A stretch of 64,000 nucleotides of DNA from Pseudoscleropodium purum (Eukaryota; Streptophyta; Bryopsida; Hypnales; Brachytheciaceae). Below are positions 24,523 through 36,714 of this stretch, piece by piece (position 1 is the first letter of the stretch; every line of letters starts with the position of its first letter). The DNA is taken from NCBI GenBank assembly GCA_963969395.1, contig OZ017799.1, positions 14,882,501-14,946,500 of the forward strand, given 5' to 3'. The position numbers were made by a program, and so were the translations under genes. The notes beneath the pieces were generated by a model, which made no database searches, was not told the DNA's origin, and worked only from the letters and a program-made list of their open reading frames with translations.

Positions 24523-25500
24523 GGAAGTTAAAAGAAGACAAAAGTTTGTAATGACTAATTCTGATACCTATTTTTGATTGATATCCAAATGCAATTTAAT
24601 CAAATTTCACAATTTTAGTTAAAAGCTTGACACAAAAAGTTTCACAAATGACAGTAAATAATCTACTACATATCCAGAATACATAGTAATAAAAAAGATA
24701 ATAAAAAATCAAAGGAGCTTTGTCTCCGCAAATTTAAACTTCAATTTCCATACAAGGTCTACAAGTCCAAAGAAGTTGACATTGTCCATGTCCATTTGTA
24801 TTAATAGCTAGATTCTCATAATTAAGCTTTTTTGGTTCTTCTATACATAGATTGTTTGGCTTAGAACATTGTGGGAACCTAGAAAGTTAGATTTTAGTTA
24901 CTTCAAATAGAATTTGAAGAAAAGAGACCATTACTAGTATTTTTGTGCTTTTAGGGGTTAGAAACAAAGAAATTACTAGAATTATGGATTAGTAAACCAT
25001 AGGATTTCTTAGTTGAGATAAAATGGTTAAGGAGAAAATTTATGTTTTCTATCCTAACCGGAACCAGAACCCAAATACTTGGACAAAATATTTCTAAGAC
25101 TTTTGACAGTATTGGAATCGGAATTGGGATCCATCCGGAAGCTAATGGATGTAGGCGGAAATACGGGCGGAACGTTCAACGGACAAAAAATCCGTTGAAA
25201 CAATGCAATGGTCATTTCCAATGGCTATAGGAACCGAAATTGGAAAAGAGAAAGAAGGTCACTCTCCTTCCCCATGTCACTTGTTTTTATATCCACCTGA
25301 GCTTTGAGGTTCGTGTCTGTGTTTTCTTGCTTGGACGAAGGAGTTTTGAGAACTTTGAGATTCTGGTTTCCTAAGTGAGGGCATGAAGAAGAGTTTCCTT
25401 TGGAGCGAGTGGTCTTTAGGAGTTTGAATGTTTCTAGATCTGAGGATTTAGAAAGGTGGTGAGGTATCCTTGGGGGCAAAAGAGATTGTGAAGGCAAAGA
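24523..25500. other. Leader-like region before a gag-like ORF
   Basis: No supported gene. Composition becomes more GC-rich after about 25050, as expected for the 5' region of the retroelement that follows. I could not identify an LTR pair or primer-binding site. Confidence 0.35.
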
Positions 25501-27337
25501 TTGAGGAAGAACCGCATTCAAACAATAGTTCCGAGCATCCCAAAGGATAAGACTGAAAAGGAGCACTTCAAGGCAGACCTGCATCGCATCAATTGCCAAG
25601 GATTTTTGCAGTTGCTTTGGAACCTACATGATGAAGTGATGGTGCAAGAGCTCGTGGAGGACCAGTCGAGCGAGTGGGAGTGGACCATGAGGGCGCAACC
25701 AATGGAGTGGACATCCGGTATGTAGGGGACAGACTACTACTTTCCAAACACTAGAGAAGGATGGGCTTCCCAAATTGACAAGTTTGGAAGTGGTAAGTTT
25801 TCTAATCTAGTTAACCCTAAGGACGGGTATACAGTCGTAGACTATGAGGATTTGAAGGAGAGAAGAGTGTTAGAATTCTTAGTTCCAATCTTGAGTCCAA
25901 AGAAGCCTAGACGACTCACAGTCACTTTAGCAAACACAATCTTTGGAGTCCTATCCGAAGATAGAAAAGCGAATTGGAGGATAGTCATCCAAAATGTAGT
26001 GGCTAGGATGGTGGGAGTAGCAAGAAAGTCCAAACCTTCCGGGCTTAGTCCATTCTTCTATCATCTATATGAATCCTTAGATTTGCTAAGAGATATGGAG
26101 AGGTCAACATATAAGGCTGCTTTAGTTATGCTTGAGTATGACATTAGTGCGGAATTGGGAGATGAAGCCAAAAAGAGGTAAGGAAATGAGTCTTTGGAAC
26201 CAAAAAAGGAAGAAGTAGCTCTCCGAGAGAAAGGGAAGGGAGTGGTTGAGGGGTCAAAGGAGAAAGACCCAATTTGGGCTTTGAACCAGAAGAGTGATAT
26301 CCTGAGGAAGGTGATAGAAGAGTTGAACCGAATCTAAGAGCACATCTCCATTGAGAGGAAAAAGACAAAGAAGGTGTGTGAGCTAATGGAGAATGTTGAA
26401 CCCTTAGATTTGAACACAAAAGTAAAGATCCTTTTCCAAAATAGGGATGTATGGAAGTTGGAAAATTGAGTTGAGGAATTGATGAGTTAGGTGAAAAAAC
26501 TTCAAAGCAAATTGAAGTAGAAAATTGAGGAAGTAGCAAAAGAGAGGAGGCTTTCATCTAAGTCTACGAATATCTTTAACCAAATCTGGGACTTCATTGG
26601 CCATTGGGCACTCAAGTGATGTAGTAAATAAAGCCAAGTTATTTGATGCTAGCATTTACAAAGAAGGGTCATAGTTAGGTCTAAAACTTGTCTCAGTACT
26701 AGTGGATTCCGGTGACAAAATGAAGAGAATATTAGATGAGATGAGAGTGGTGATGGAGTCCGGTTCTAAATTGGAAACGAGAAAAGGATCCAATCGCTTA
26801 GCAGGAGCAACTCCCTTCAAAACTATTGTACTCTCTCTATCTACCTCTAGGGAGTGGAAAGACAAGAGCTTAGATTCTACGCTGCAATCCACTCGACTAA
26901 GTAGTCAAGTTGAATCTGAGACCAGGAAAGAGTTTACATCCAGATCTCAAACTAAGAGCCATTCCTGGTTAGGAGAAGGAAGCATGGATACACCAAAGAG
27001 TAAGGTTTCCGATCTTTCTTCGATCCTACCGAGTATAGTGAAGCGCAAGTAGACCACAAAGTGAGCCAAGGAGCTAAGCCCACCAATTTAGTTTGGATCG
27101 GAAGACGAAGAGGAGTCTCTGGAGACAACTGGAAACGAAGGTAGCGTGGCTGAATCAGAAAAAGAATCAGAACCAGAAGAGACCTCTCTTCCGCGCAAAG
27201 GGAAAGGTAAGATTCCAGTTCCGATCAGAGGCAAGGCGGTATGTGGTGACAAGGCCTTAGCTAGTCACAAGCAACCATCAAGAAGAGGGGCCACCAAACA
27301 AGTGGAGGGAACTCCAAAACAGCCCAAGAAGATTTAG
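25501..27337 (+). pseudogene. Broken gag-like ORF of an LTR-retrotransposon-type element
   Basis: One frame carries 25501-26559 with in-frame stops at about 25723, 26179 and 26334. Readable blocks include PSIPKDKTEKEHFKADL, INCQGFLQLLWNLHDE, FSNLVNPKDGYTVVDYEDL and TVTLANTIFGVLSEDRKANW, then a SPFFYHLYESLDLL helix. After a frameshift another frame covers 26702-27337 with a charged tail (ESEKESEPEETSLPRKGKGK). I recognise this style from non-autonomous retrotransposons of conifers and other plants, whose single ORF is gag-like and lacks pol. No protease, reverse transcriptase or integrase is seen. Superfamily is undetermined. Confidence 0.55.
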
Positions 27338-29814
27338 TAGTAGTTATTTTAGAAGTAGAAGTAGGTAGGTGGAAGAAAATAAAAGTTTTTGTACTTAGAA
27401 TGCAATTTGGTAGTTACTTTTGTACATATGAACTTGGACATCTAGATCTAGATTTTCTAGATCTGGATTTTCCAAATCTGAGATCCGCTTTTGGGTGGAA
27501 TTGGCCGCATATTAGGAAGTCAACGGGTTGTAGATTAGGGGGATGTGAGGTATCATTCCCTTGTCCTTGTGTCATTCTCTTGGGGGCTTTTAGGATTCTC
27601 GGGGGTGTTAGTTATTTAGAGGTGGATGTTAGTTTGAAGCCCCAAGTGTTTCATACTTTTATGTTTTCCTTGATTAAATAAATTGATTTCAATATTTCCA
27701 CTTTATGGTGTTGAGCTTATTACTTAACTTTGTATTGGTATGTCAGTAATACTAGAATCATTGCTTAATGTGGGTAACTGGGTTTATTGAATTGGGAAGA
27801 AGGAGTGGCCCCAGGATTCTATGTGGATCCGATTCTGGAAGAGCAATTGAATTGGTTGGAGAACTTGGTGTACTGGACGGGAAGCTTTGTCTGGACTGAT
27901 TACTTTGAGACTTTTGTGTGGGATAGCCACGCTAAAACTAGATATGTTCCATGAGAGTTAGGGCGCATGCTAGTTCACTCGCGATGAGGTCCCATTACAA
28001 CCGGAAGTAGGAATTAGCAACCGGACATAGTTCGTGTAGATATCCAATTACCTTTCCACGCTTACGGAACACGGATTGGATAGGTCCATCATTGTAGTAA
28101 GAGAGGAGAGTAGGGATTTTTGTGTGACCTATTGGTCTAAATTGACAACTAGATCAGTTGTGAGGAAATACTTGCTTCTTGGGTTTGCGTGTATTGTTGT
28201 GTTTTAGTGGAACTCCAGTCATTTAAATTCTTAGGAGGGTAGGATTTACATGTCCTTCCTTAATTTTAGAAGCGGAACCCTCTGATATAGAGGTTAAACT
28301 TTTAAATTGGTTATTGAAGACCGGAATCGGAAGAAGTACAATGCCCGGACACTCCTTGGTTGCTGAAGAGTGAGAAAAACATTACATTGGAATGAGAAAA
28401 TAGTTGGAATCAGTTAGGGAATAAGCCTAGACCTTCCAATTGTAGATTTGGTGGATTTAGGGTTGGTGAATTTTGATTTTCATATCCAATTCTAGGACCT
28501 CTCTTGAAGAATTACAAACTAAATCTTTTTGGAACATACATGAGTCACTTGAGTAGTACTTTTGACACTTTTTAGCACTAACTAGAGAATTTGTGCTTCT
28601 TTGTGCTACAACAAACGCTATGCACGCTCTTAGGATTGCAAAATCAACATATGCTAGTACTATCTCATCTACACCTCAATATGACAACATATCCAAATCA
28701 TTCTAATTTTACAAGACTAATTTGAGGTAGAATGACAACATCAAGACTTTGCCAAAAAAGAATGAAAAACAACTAGTCACAAAATATCCTACCACCAATC
28801 AATTCAGAAAATGGTCATCTATATATTCGATATTGCAGTCAAGGTTTTGTATTGAGATCTATCTTTCATTTGGTTGAGTGTATCACCTCTATTTAGATAT
28901 GTCCTCATTTACAAAATTTGTACCATTGTCTATTACCTACCCATGTAATACTAATAATCTAGGTATGTCTCCAATGTACACATAGCTCCATGTCACTCTT
29001 GTTGTTCTTTCTTTATATATCATTATGGATTTACATATCCTTGCCATAAACCTTATTGAGCCATTTCTAGCTAGCCACTAGGTATTGCAAGTCCTCCAAT
29101 CTCCAAGACTTTTACATAAGACATTTCAAAAGTTTTCTCCAATTAGAAAGAGAGCAAGATGTACCTCTACAAATAGATCCTTGAAACCCTCAATTCCATA
29201 TATAAGAAATTTTATTGTCTATGTTGCTTGAATGTTTGGCTACAAGATCAAATCAAACATGTCATTAATTGCATTGCTAATCTAAATCTCCCTTACAATT
29301 GCACCAAGTCTACCATCGCTCCAACAACCCCTACAGAACCTTGACAAGCCCCTCTTATTTTCAACAATAAGGGTAGTTACACCTTCTTCTCTATGAATTC
29401 AATTAATGGAGAACTGAGACGTGGAGCTTGCCCGTTGGCTATCCGTGTATTGTAGAGCTTCCATTCCCTATTACTTGAATCGACCTATACTTGTCCTTTA
29501 GATTTGAAGAAGTAGGCGTCTGGAAAATTTCACAAAGAATTTTTTTTATCTTCCAGTGAGGAATTCCACCCAAACGTTGCCCATTTCACTGCCATTTTTT
29601 ACTTCATTGTTGTTGTTGCTTAAGAGACTGTTGCTACAAGCTTACCAAACTAGTACAAGCATAGGAACCCATTCTCTAGTTTCCATTCTCCATATTCGAT
29701 ACATTGAAAAAAGGTATCACACCTTCTTCATGCACAATAGCCCCCCGTAGACTCCTTTTTTCTCTAGCCAACTTCTCATTCTTGAAGAAATTTTACTTCT
29801 ACAAGAAAGTATGA
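27338..29814. other. Intergenic / probable 3' part of a retroelement
   Basis: 27340-28500 keeps the composition of the preceding gag-like element and probably belongs to it. A frame at 27400-27681 has no known match. 28500-29800 is AT-rich with nothing recognised. Confidence 0.35.
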
Positions 29815-30090
29815 GAGCATCTCCACCAAGGGCATTTCCTATCCCTATTCCAATGAATTTCATCTAGATAGGGAAGAAAACTCTCTACCAAGGTTCTCTA
29901 TCTCTAAATATTTAGGGAACTCAATACCCAATTCCCTATACAAGTGAAGATTTAGAGAACTCAAAGGCAACTTCCCTATAATGTTTAGGATAGAGCAATA
30001 CTAGTGGGGAAGAGCATTTCCTATCCCTATACTTGGTCTTTCTTCATCTACATAGAGATAGGGATAGGAAAGCCATTGGTGGAGATGCCT
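29815..30090. mobile_element. Tourist-like MITE with TGA flanks
   Basis: GAGCATCTCCACCAAGGGC at the left matches the inverted right end, AGGCATCTCCACCAATGGC. Both continue into TTTCCTATCCCTAT. TGA flanks each end (29812-29814, 30091-30093), a 3-base duplication as in PIF/Harbinger-type MITEs, although those usually duplicate TWA. The 276-bp interior has no coding. It borders the GC-rich island to its right. Confidence 0.75.
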
Positions 30091-30099
30091 TGACTACCC

Positions 30100-31460
30100 T
30101 TAATTAGTGTCCCGCATCCCTCTTCCAATTTCACAAAGACAACAATAACCTCCAGTCCGAGACCCTGATTGACATGGTCCGGGTATATAACCGGGTATCG
30201 GGAGGGTGACTGACTGCGAGAGTCGGGTGCCAAGTCCGTTGAGCTGCGGAGGCTCGACTTGCGCGAAGTATGCTAGGAGGGCCTTTGAGAGTCGGACAGG
30301 CCTGGCGTCGGGCAGCAGGCGTTCAGATAGTGCCGAAGGCCGCTCGCCCACCCACATGTCCTAACTACGGCCGTGACGGGACGCTACGCTGTGGTCGCTC
30401 GTCTCATCGTCTCCGTTTCATTCAGTGGTGGCGCGATGTGGAACACGGCGCAATCCCGCCGTCATCAGTCAGTCGCGCCTGTTTTGCATCGCCCGTGGCC
30501 CACCAGCTGGGTGTCGCGTCTCCTTTTCGAAAATAATACCTGCGCGGTTTCGGCGAAGCCGCTCCCGGCGCGGCTGTCACTGTTGTACGGCGGATGCCAT
30601 CCACAACGCATCAAGCGCGCGGGGTTTGGGATTTGAGGTAACTTCCTCTTGTAGGAATCTTGTTGTCGAATCTCGCAAGTGGGTGAGTGTTCTGCTAACC
30701 TAATCTGCTCCGCGACTTTTGTTGTCGAATATCCGATGTTTTTGCTGTTGTTGCTGCTGCTGCTTTTGTGAGTTCTTTTTAGGCCAGTGTCACTCAGATG
30801 TTGATGTTCAATTTGCAAGAGATTGAATCCTCACATGGAGGCGATCTGTTATTACATCCTGCAGGTTGAGATGCAATTGTACTGGTTCCTCTGAGAATTG
30901 TATAAGCAGATGAAGAAGCCTGCCGACTCGCTTCCGTGACATAATCCATTACACTTAATCCTCGATAATGAAACTCTCTGTAATTGCATATTCGCAGTAT
31001 ATGCGTAGAATCTCTCATGTTCTGTGGACATCCGGATGGCATGTCAAACCCTGAGCAAATTTGTGAAGTACACATTTATCCCCCTGCGGCAGTGTAGAGT
31101 GTACGCTTAGTACTGTTTAGAATAATTAGGATTAGGAATTTGGATTAGGCAAAGCTTCTTGTCAGTGATCTTTGTACTACTCTTCTTCCCTGAGTGGTGC
31201 GCTTTGCGTTGTCGCTGCTTCAGAAGCAATTATTGACATGAATTGCTGACATCCAAGGCCTCAAGGGTGAAAAAATCCTTCACGAATCCCCAACCTCCTG
31301 ACTCACCAGAGCTTCATTGCAGACGGCTTTTTAGTGGGTGAAGTGAGCACTTCAATGCAACATGAAAGTACAGAGTACGCTCGTCCCACTCTAACGATGC
31401 TCTGTAATTGCACATTTCTTGTGTATGTTTAGTCTGTCAAGTCTTGTTCACATCTAATTA
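30100..31460 (+). other. GC-rich, CpG-bearing island; possible 5' exon
   Basis: 30100-30700 is much richer in G+C and CpG than its surroundings, as at a plant promoter or first exon. A good donor (GAG|GTAACTT) lies near 30639. An acceptor with polypyrimidine tract (TTCTTTTTAG|GCCAGT) lies near 30783, followed by an 85-base open segment reading ASVTQMLMFNLQEIESSHGG and ending at GCAG|GTTGAG. Plus-strand frames before the donor resemble a transit peptide (MWNTAQSRRHQSVAP from 30436), but that frame stops just before the donor. The frame that stays open has no ATG. A 60-base motif near 30973 recurs near 31397. I cannot name a product; it may be non-coding or decayed. Confidence 0.3.
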
Positions 31461-33231
31461 GGGGTGTTAGAGGAGTTCAGCTCACAGAAAACAGTGATTT
31501 TAGAATTACATGTCAAAATTTTATGACAGCTCAGTACTTAAGGAGAAAGAAGAATTGCATTGTGTCTCAAATTACAAGTTGTGGAGAAAAAGTGTGGGGT
31601 TCAACAATCCCTATTGGATAACAACTATATAACAAGTAATGAACAAGTGAGCTCATTTAAACATCATTAGAGAAGATTGAGTGTACTACTTTTGATACTA
31701 CTGAAGTATTCTATTTAGTGATAGTTTAATTTTGTAGAATTATCAAAGATGAGTACTATTATATAATTCGTTCCACAACCTCATTGATAACATTCTGTAG
31801 CACACATTGCTACATCCCAAAATCCATATTCATCACTCTAATCGTATCAAATGCTTATATAAATTTTGTAAGTTGACTTGCTATCTACCATTTACAACAT
31901 AGGTAGAAATTCAAATAGACTAACAAGCCAAAAAGCATAAAATTTAAATGGAAGTAGAAGAAAGCATAATCAAATTCAGATAAAAGAGCCAACTAATCTG
32001 ATTTCGGAAGCTCAGAATGCAATACCGATTCTGATTCCATAGTAAAAGAGGCAGGCTTACAAGGGCTAAAGAACTGTTGTGTTGGCAGTGAACTTATTAC
32101 CAAAATCGTTTTCAGAATTGCCGGTGATTTCACTGCCTGCATACTTCATCAGAAATGGTACTACGGCAGTAACTTACCAATGTACAACTTCAGGAACAGA
32201 AGTAGCTGCGATGGGTCAGGAGTCAGAACCAAAACAGTGAGTCCCTACACCCTGTCAGACAACAAACATAATAATAGTACATTGAAGACACACAGAAGCG
32301 GACATCCACTCCACGTCTGCTTGAATCAAGTGAGTAGAGCGAGAGACGCAATTCGGATCCGCAAATTTTTATTGGAAAATCATCAACAGTTCTCCAGGAC
32401 ACAGCTTGGAAGTCCCTACAAAGTGATTGGCCGAATGAATACTCCACCTCTGCCACTATCAATCCCTTCATTTGGTGCACGATTTGACAGACCACTTCCC
32501 GATTCTTAAAGTCAGAACAGCATGTACTTCGTAAACTGCTAGCAGAATTCAAGCAAAATTCCTGAATAAAAAAAGAACTTAAAACCCCAAAACCAGCGTG
32601 AATGAAGAGTCTGTTTCATTAACTACTATCATAACTACGCCACATGGACAGAAATAGCACTGCTTCCCTACCCTTGGTGCCTCTTTTTGAAGGCAGAGTC
32701 CATGGACACAAGTAGCAAGTGCTAACCTGGGTATCTCCTAGAGAGAGACTCTGTTTCACAGACTCATATCCAGTAATTCCTGCATATAATTTACATGACA
32801 CCTCCTGGAAAATTACAAGAAAGCATGTACAGAGAATACATTGGCATGCTAGGAACGAGGGAAAAAAAACAGGAGTGGAATTGATGGTTGGGGTAAACAC
32901 CAACTGAGTCTGCGACGCTCTCCTCTTCCTCATGCTGCAACGAATTGATTTGAAAAATCCTCAAACAAATCATCATCATCTCCCCAAGTCGAAAACTCCA
33001 ACTCTTAGCTGCATCAACTTTTCTGATCTCTTGCGGCTCTCTCTACACAATGTCCTGAAATTCAAACCAACTGCAAATCCCCACTTTCTGAAAGGAGATA
33101 GCATCCCTGTCTCCTCACGCTGTGCTGAAATCCAAACTCAAAGGCAAACATCGGTTTCGTGGAGGAGGTAACATCCATGTCTTCGCTCATCGTCCTGAAA
33201 TTCGAAGGCAAATTTTCCTTGTAGCACTTGC
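31461..33231. other. Downstream flank of the 33.2 kb gene
   Basis: Possibly includes the 3' untranslated region of the minus-strand gene at 33232. Short frames on both strands (32180-32980) overlap each other and match nothing known. Confidence 0.35.
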
Positions 33232-33789
33232 TTAGAGGCGCAGGACAGGCTGCGGCCGGAGTTGACTCAGCTTGAACAAGGAGCAGAAGGCAGCAGTGAT
33301 GTCCACCCAGTGCAAGCAATTGGGCTGCAAGGTCAAGCTCGAGGGGTGGCTATGGAGCCAGTTCCTGTTGGAGAGTCTGGCCCATTGACGCGAGAAGAAC
33401 TGGTAACTGGCAGGGGTGGTCTGCACGTGCGTGGGAAGGAGGTAGGCGCGAGCGGCGAGCTCCACCAGACGGTTTTTGATGGCGGGGCGGCGCTCGTCCT
33501 CAACCTCCTTCAATTCCTCACTCGGTTTGATAGGACAATGGCGGGGCGAGGTCGCCAGTAAGTCGCGCAGGCTAGTGTAGGACAGATCATGGCGCGTCGG
33601 ATTCTCCACGTCTTTGAAGAGAATGAGCTCCGTGGAGGTGGACAATTCTTTCTGCGGCATTACTGCTTCCACCCGCGAGAAACGTTCACCGTGTGTGGGC
33701 ACTTGTTGCCCCTGTCGACTCCAGGAAAACATGGATAGAAGCCTATGGATACTTTGCCTTGAAAAGTTTCCAAACTTCTCTCTAAACAT
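33232..33789 (-). CDS. Small plant-specific protein of unknown function (185 aa)
   Basis: The frame runs from ATG 33789 to TAA 33232. It reads MFREKFGN, then FSWSRQGQQVP, ELILFKDVENP, LSYTSLRDLLATSP, IKNRLVELAARAYLLP and FFSRQWARLS. The pattern (F-SW near the start, ISY-SL-DLLP-SP, then I-(K/R)-N-x-LV-x-x-A-AYL-P, then a -LW-R-S tail) resembles an uncharacterised land-plant family of similar size. No membrane segment or signal peptide is evident. TTCTACAG directly precedes the ATG and could be the acceptor of a 5' UTR intron, placing the promoter in 34-35 kb. The inner ATG at residue 20 (MFSWSRQ) would also fit family N-termini. No disruption is seen, so it may be functional. Confidence 0.55.
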   Translation of the reverse strand: MFREKFGNFSRQSIHRLLSMFSWSRQGQQVPTHGERFSRVEAVMPQKELSTSTELILFKDVENPTRHDLSYTSLRDLLATSPRHCPIKPSEELKEVEDERRPAIKNRLVELAARAYLLPTHVQTTPASYQFFSRQWARLSNRNWLHSHPSSLTLQPNCLHWVDITAAFCSLFKLSQLRPQPVLRL

Positions 33790-35068
33790 CTGTAGAAGTC
33801 ACACAACAAGTCAGGCATTCAGAACATTCACAGGAACCACCCTCTACAAGGAATCCTTTTGTTTTTTTGGACTCCTACAAGCTCTTCTTCGTTCTCTCCA
33901 GGTCAATTGACTGGTTCACCATCCTCTTCAGTATTCTCCATAAATTTTAGGGCCTGTTTCTACTGACTGGAGTTGGAGAAGCTAGAGGAATTACTAAGCA
34001 TCTAGTAAGTCAGTTCTGTGAAACAAGAATTGCGGAAGTGGAGGCACTGGAGAGGAGCTAGAGTACAAGCAAGCACATTGACAGGCTAGTGCTTGTCATG
34101 GCAAACAAGCACACGGACTAGAACTCAAGGGGCTCAAGTGATTATAAGGTTGAAGCATCCAATCGATCAGTCCTCCGAAAGAAGAATTGCAAGACGGGAA
34201 GGCATTCGAGAATAATTGGAGAATGTTGAGATATCATAGCAAACAAGCATTGCTTCTGGACCCAGATCCCATTGCAAAGGAGACAGATAAGAGACATTAC
34301 AGCTCTTAAGGCTCCATAAAACTCTACACACAGTTTCTTCCCACAAGATGGTTTTCAACTGTCTCAAGAAAGAAAATGTCATCCTCCATGTGCAAATTGC
34401 CTCTCAAACTTGCAGTCGATCATCAAACAGAGACAGCATTGAGCGAGGCTACAATCCCAAATACTCTGACCTCAATCTAACCGCTTCCAGAGAAGGTCTA
34501 CCTCCCTGCCATTTCAGAAACGCCAAAATGCGAGACCACGATCGGAATTCCAAAAGCTGATAAAAGGAAATCACCCCCACCAAGAAAGCAGGGAAAGGAA
34601 ATCTCAGCTTGCAAGAGTATTTTTATCACCTGCGTGGATATCAATCAAGCACTCTCAGAACCCAACTACAAACCAACATTCGACGTTGTTTCTCAACCAA
34701 CACTCTCCATCGCCATCTCATCATGCGTGGACACCACATCGTCCTCGCTCTCGTCCTCCTCCACACACCTTTTCTCCCTGCCTCCCGAAGAGCCTCCCTG
34801 CCATTGCAAGCCCAGCATTCTTCCGAAATCTTGCGCCCCCTCTCAGCACACCACACCACACCAACCCTGCCAATGCGGGCGTGCAAACTGACGGAATCGA
34901 TGCACAAATAATGAGAAGAGCACGAGGCAGGTGGAAAAAACTTATATTATTAATGGAGATGGCGGGGAACTGAACTGAAGAAGCGAGTATCATCGGCGAG
35001 CGGGGCGTGTCAGAGGACAAAAAGCTGCGCCGGGCATCCGAGAATCATGCCCACCGAGAAGGGCATCT
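33790..35068. promoter_or_regulatory. Shared upstream region between two divergent starts
   Basis: GC-richer, C-rich on the plus strand around 34680-34900, with overlapping short frames on both strands that look like composition effects. It separates the minus-strand gene (start 33789) from a plus-strand start at 35069 and may hold both promoters and a 5' UTR exon. No core promoter motif stands out. Confidence 0.3.
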
Positions 35069-35197
35069 ATGAAATCTGGCGACGAAGACGAAGACGAAGA
35101 GAACGCCGCCTCTCGGGAGGGGAATGTTGATGCGCTGTCCCTTGGTCGCCGTCTCGTGGTCGCAGCGTTCGGCGGTGACTGGGACCCCAACAATCAG
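35069..35197 (+). CDS. Possible first coding exon of an unidentified gene (partial)
   Basis: An ATG frame of exactly 43 codons reads MKSGDEDEDEEN, then ALSLGRRLVVAAFGG and DWDPNNQ, and ends at a strong donor, CAG|GTGAGA. The sequence is GC-rich with an acidic N-terminus. Composition falls back to AT-rich transposon DNA right after the donor. Downstream exons were not found within the window before the MULE region, so the gene would need a very long intron, or this is an orphan exon. An out-of-frame ATG precedes it at 35046. I do not recognise the product. Confidence 0.35.
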
Positions 35198-35288
35198 GTG
35201 AGATTTTTCTGGTAGGTGTTGGGGCTGTTCTGTTACTCAGGTGGAGTGACAAGTTGTGCTTGAATTGTTTGAATGAAAGGGTGATCAT

Positions 35289-35325
35289 TCTTTATTATTC
35301 TTTATTATTTTTTATTATTTTTTAT
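35289..35325. repeat. (TTATT)n microsatellite
   Basis: TCTTTATTATTCTTTATTATTTTTTATTATTTTTTA-type run just downstream of the possible exon. Confidence 0.7.
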
Positions 35326-35469
35326 GGGGGGGTGTCTTGGGTGAGTTCATTCTTTATTAATTTAATTATTTAATCCCACGGTTGTACAGGTGGTCTTGGT
35401 GTGATAGCACGGCATGAGGGAAAAGACAAGACATCCAGACATCTTTATTGTTATGATGACTAACTTAGT

Positions 35470-36005
35470 GGGAAACCAAAAAAATGGCAAATTTAGTTAA
35501 AGGAATGAAATAGTTACTCAAAATAGTTCAATTATTGTGCAAGTTGGATAAGTTAAATGGTTAAAGTTACCCATTATAGGTTTCTCTATCTTAAGGCTTC
35601 CTGCCATGTGAGCTAGGCAAGCAAGTTTTGAGCTAATTCATGCAACAAGACAAAACAAACTTCATCGATTGTCTTGCCAAGGTGGACAAGCGGGAAAGGA
35701 GGAATTGAAGTTTCACGAATACTGGTAGACATTCCCATTGGTGGAGACTAGTTATTTTGAAAGAATCTAATACATGTGGATTTCTAATTGTATCCTTCTC
35801 TACCCATCGGGTCTACATAAAAGTGCAATAGCTATTTTCAACTATTCTACCTCCTCTAAAGTTTCCCCAATGGTCAATACATGGCAAGAGGCCCTCAATA
35901 GGAAACAAAAAAATGGCAAATTTAGCTACTTAAGGGAATGAAATAATTACTCAAAATAATTCAATTACTACATGAGTTGGACTAGTGAAAGTTGCCTCGT
36001 ACTAA
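35470..36005 (+). repeat. Direct repeat pair
   Basis: About 105 bases from 35470 (AAAAAATGGCAAATTTAG, GGAATGAAATAGTTACTCAA, AATAGTTCAATTA) recur from about 35901 with few changes, 430 bases apart. This could be a partial duplication or remnants of terminal repeats; nothing between them is recognisable. Confidence 0.6.
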
Positions 36006-36714
36006 TAGAATGAACGTGTAATGGGATGAATGTAGATGAATGTAGTCTAATTGACTTGACCTTTTTGAAGAAATTTGGATGACAATCATACTATTTAATT
36101 CCTAAAATTCTTTCATGTTTAGGCCCAAAAATACTTCAAAATGTTAGTTTTCAAATTAAAGCTAAAATCTTCATCTGTATTTATTTTTTAACAAATACAA
36201 CCATGGGATCTTTTAGTTAATTTGATAGAATACACTTGTCTAAAACTTTAGAATAGAAACCTTATCAATTGCAAAATTATTATGCTTGGATTTCAAAAAG
36301 AAATATTTTCAACTCTTTTGAAATGGTTAGATTTCATCTTTCAAAATTTTCCCACAAAATGTGTAGATCCCACAACTTATAACTCTCTATTATATATTGA
36401 AGAAATAAGTGAGGAATACGTATAAAAAATTTCAACAAAAAATATCTCATTTTCATGCTTGAAAAAAATAGTTAATAGAAAGAAGTAGAGAATGGTTTAG
36501 AATATTAGATTGGCTAGAATTTAGTTATGGAATTGAAAAATGCCAATCCCAATTGTTGTAATGTTGTAATAAACAATTTTCATCTTATGATTTTTTTTTC
36601 AAAAATACTAAAAATTGAGTTAAATACTTATATAAATGACTTCAAAGTTTATTTTAGAATAGAAAATCCATACTTGCCCACAAACTGAACACCTCATAAC
36701 TTTCATTTCATTAA

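Noticed and set aside
33262..33561. 99-codon plus-strand frame
   Set aside because: Antisense shadow of the 33232-33789 gene.
34609..35020. Several overlapping frames on both strands around 34.6-35.0 kb
   Set aside because: C-rich plus-strand composition opens all frames at once; no homology or splice support.
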